DNA of 7,705 nt, taken from Desulfobacterales bacterium. Its GTDB lineage: Bacteria; Desulfobacterota; Desulfobacteria; Desulfobacterales; BuS5. The position numbers were made by a program, and so were the translations under genes. The notes beneath the pieces are model-generated. The model saw only the letters and a list, made by a program, of their open reading frames with translations. It was not told the origin of the DNA and searched no databases. The DNA lies in contig JAGVGX010000210.1 of NCBI GenBank assembly GCA_020056865.1, positions 1 to 7,705 of the forward strand. Reading direction: 5' to 3'. Within the stretch, counting starts at the first letter, position 1, and each line of letters begins with the position of its first letter. Below, piece after piece: positions 6,992-7,705 of this stretch.

Positions 6992-7336
6992 TCAGGTACC
7001 ATAAAGAATGTTTTTTTTATCTGCACGTTTGCTTTTAATTTTTTGAAACAGCACACGTAATTCTTCATCAATACCAGGCAAACAGAGGGAACGATTTTTT
7101 ACCGCGACCTGGTTCGCCACGCTTTTAGCCTCATTTAAATCGCCACTGCCAAACAGGTCATGCGCCTTTTTCATCTGTCCAGGAAGCTCACTTTCTAATT
7201 CTTCAAATCGATGGCATCTCACCTGAGCGCCGCAGTGAGGGCATTCCCTCACATCAATGGGACCGCATCAGGAATTCGGGCACAGGTACTTGAATTCAGC
7301 AACAAGGCCTTCAAATTCACAGGTATCACAAATCAT
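6992..7336 (-). CDS. Small zinc-ribbon-like protein with in-frame TGA at codon 23 (selenocysteine or nonsense)
   Basis: ATG 7336 has a near-ideal AAAGGAGGT five bases upstream, so the gene clearly starts here. Codon 23 (7268-7270) is TGA, yet the frame stays open for another 91 codons to TGA at 6992, giving 114 residues if read through. The Cys-rich N-terminus spans the TGA: Cys3, Cys6, Cys19, position 23, Cys24, Cys32, Cys35 and Cys41. CPHCG completes a zinc-ribbon or redox module that begins before the TGA. The rest is charged and helical (about 46-108), partly like a TPR hairpin. GTG 7252 after the TGA could start an 86-residue product but lacks a ribosome binding site. A perfect 7-bp hairpin at 7235-7252 is placed as a bacterial SECIS could be. 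The gene follows the glycyl radical enzyme activase by 36 bases and is probably co-transcribed with it. Its function is unknown; an accessory role for a glycyl radical enzyme is inference. Confidence 0.7.
7235..7252 (-). promoter_or_regulatory. Perfect hairpin after the in-frame TGA, candidate bacterial SECIS
   Basis: The minus strand reads GTGAGGG-AATG-CCCTCAC, seven pairs with a four-base loop. The stem begins 15 bases after the TGA and the loop 22 bases after, within the range I recall for bacterial SECIS elements. The loop itself begins with A; a G comes first only if the closing G-C pair opens. It also encodes the VRECPH part of the zinc ribbon, so codon constraint could have produced it by chance. 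Confidence 0.4.
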
Positions 7337-7341
7337 AGTCT

Positions 7342-7350
7342 ACCTCCTTT
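7342..7350 (-). promoter_or_regulatory. Strong ribosome binding site of the zinc-ribbon gene
   Basis: AAAGGAGGT on the minus strand is five bases before ATG 7336. It decides the start upstream of the in-frame TGA, and it argues that the first 22 codons are still translated. Confidence 0.75.
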
Positions 7351-7372
7351 TGATTAAATAAAATTTGGTCAA

Positions 7373-7705
7373 CTAACCACCCACGGTTACATCCAACCCT
7401 TCATCGGTAAAAAGCTCAATAAACGCCATGATATCTTCATCACTAAACCCGTCACTTTCAGGGAAAGGATAATCCATACCGAAAAGCCTGTACTTGGCGC
7501 CCGCGTAAGGATGATATGGCAGCAAATCAACACCGAGAATTGTTCCTTCCTTATTTAAATCAGCAACAAACTTTGCTGTTTTAGTCAAAGCATCAATCGT
7601 ATCTGTTCGGCCAGGAATAACAGGAACTCTGATTCTCATAGGGATGCCTTTTTTTGCAATCAGTTTTGCATTTTCCAGGCACAGGGTGTTCTCCCTGCCC
7701 GTAAA
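7373..7705 (-). CDS. Glycyl radical enzyme activating protein (radical SAM), C-terminal part
   Basis: The frame is open from the right edge to TAG at 7373, giving the last 110 residues; the radical SAM CxxxCxxC and any ferredoxin insert would lie outside the window. TGRENTLCLENAKLIAKKG, then MRIRVPVIPG, VDLLPYHPYAGAKYRLFG and the terminal DVTVGG match the C-terminal half of PflA-type activases. These enzymes use S-adenosylmethionine and a [4Fe-4S] cluster to place the glycyl radical on a partner such as pyruvate formate-lyase, a decarboxylase, a dehydratase or an arylalkylsuccinate synthase. The partner is not in the window, so the substrate class cannot be given. The internal ATG at 7639 is not a start, because the family match runs through it. 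The zinc-ribbon gene follows 36 bases later, so the two are probably one transcription unit. Confidence 0.88.
   Translation of the reverse strand, partial: FTGRENTLCLENAKLIAKKGIPMRIRVPVIPGRTDTIDALTKTAKFVADLNKEGTILGVDLLPYHPYAGAKYRLFGMDYPFPESDGFSDEDIMAFIELFTDEGLDVTVGG

Noticed and set aside
6992..7252. An 86-residue protein starting at GTG 7252, as a gene in its own right
   Set aside because: There is no ribosome binding site before this GTG, and the strong one at 7342-7350 serves ATG 7336 in the same frame. The Cys motif also spans both sides of the TGA.
7373..7639. An 88-residue gene starting at ATG 7639
   Set aside because: The frame is open to the window edge and the activase family match continues upstream of this Met, so it is an internal codon.

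Overview
The window reads as part of an anaerobe's chromosome, and every well-supported gene lies on the minus strand. Base composition is AT-rich by eye. Two radical SAM enzymes, a glycyl-radical-enzyme activase and an ADP-forming acyl-CoA synthetase chain all point to strictly anaerobic metabolism. A sulfate- or syntrophy-type deltaproteobacterium (Desulfobacterales-like) is my best guess. That is inference, because no marker gene is present.

In transcription order (right to left), the window opens with the C-terminal part of a glycyl radical enzyme activase (7373-7705, cut by the window edge). Next is a small Cys-rich zinc-ribbon-like protein (6992-7336). It has an excellent ribosome binding site, but codon 23 is an in-frame TGA, and a perfect 7-bp hairpin starts 15 nt after it. 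It is either a selenocysteine codon or a nonsense mutation. A roughly 320-base gap follows (6672-6991). It contains a 15-nt palindrome overlapping a weak promoter-like sequence, a TATAAT five bases before the next start codon, and a doubtful 32-codon plus-strand ORF behind a perfect Shine-Dalgarno sequence.

A compact run of genes then reads leftward: a B12-binding-type radical SAM protein without the cobalamin His motif (4767-6671), an unrecognised 173-residue protein with a CxxCxxC motif (4197-4718), a CobT/NorD-like VWA protein (2456-4153), a radical SAM/SPASM protein overlapping it by ATGA (1368-2459), and the alpha-type part of an ADP-forming acyl-CoA synthetase (1-1257, continuing off the left edge). 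Gaps are 48, 43, -4 and 110 bases with no visible terminator, so an operon is likely.

How they work together is inference. VWA proteins of the CobT/NorD/CbbO type normally act with a MoxR-class AAA+ ATPase to insert a metal or remodel an enzyme. With two radical SAM enzymes beside one, the cluster looks like a maturation or cofactor-building module linked to a CoA-thioester or glycyl-radical pathway. No AAA+ partner, target enzyme or peptide substrate is visible in this window.
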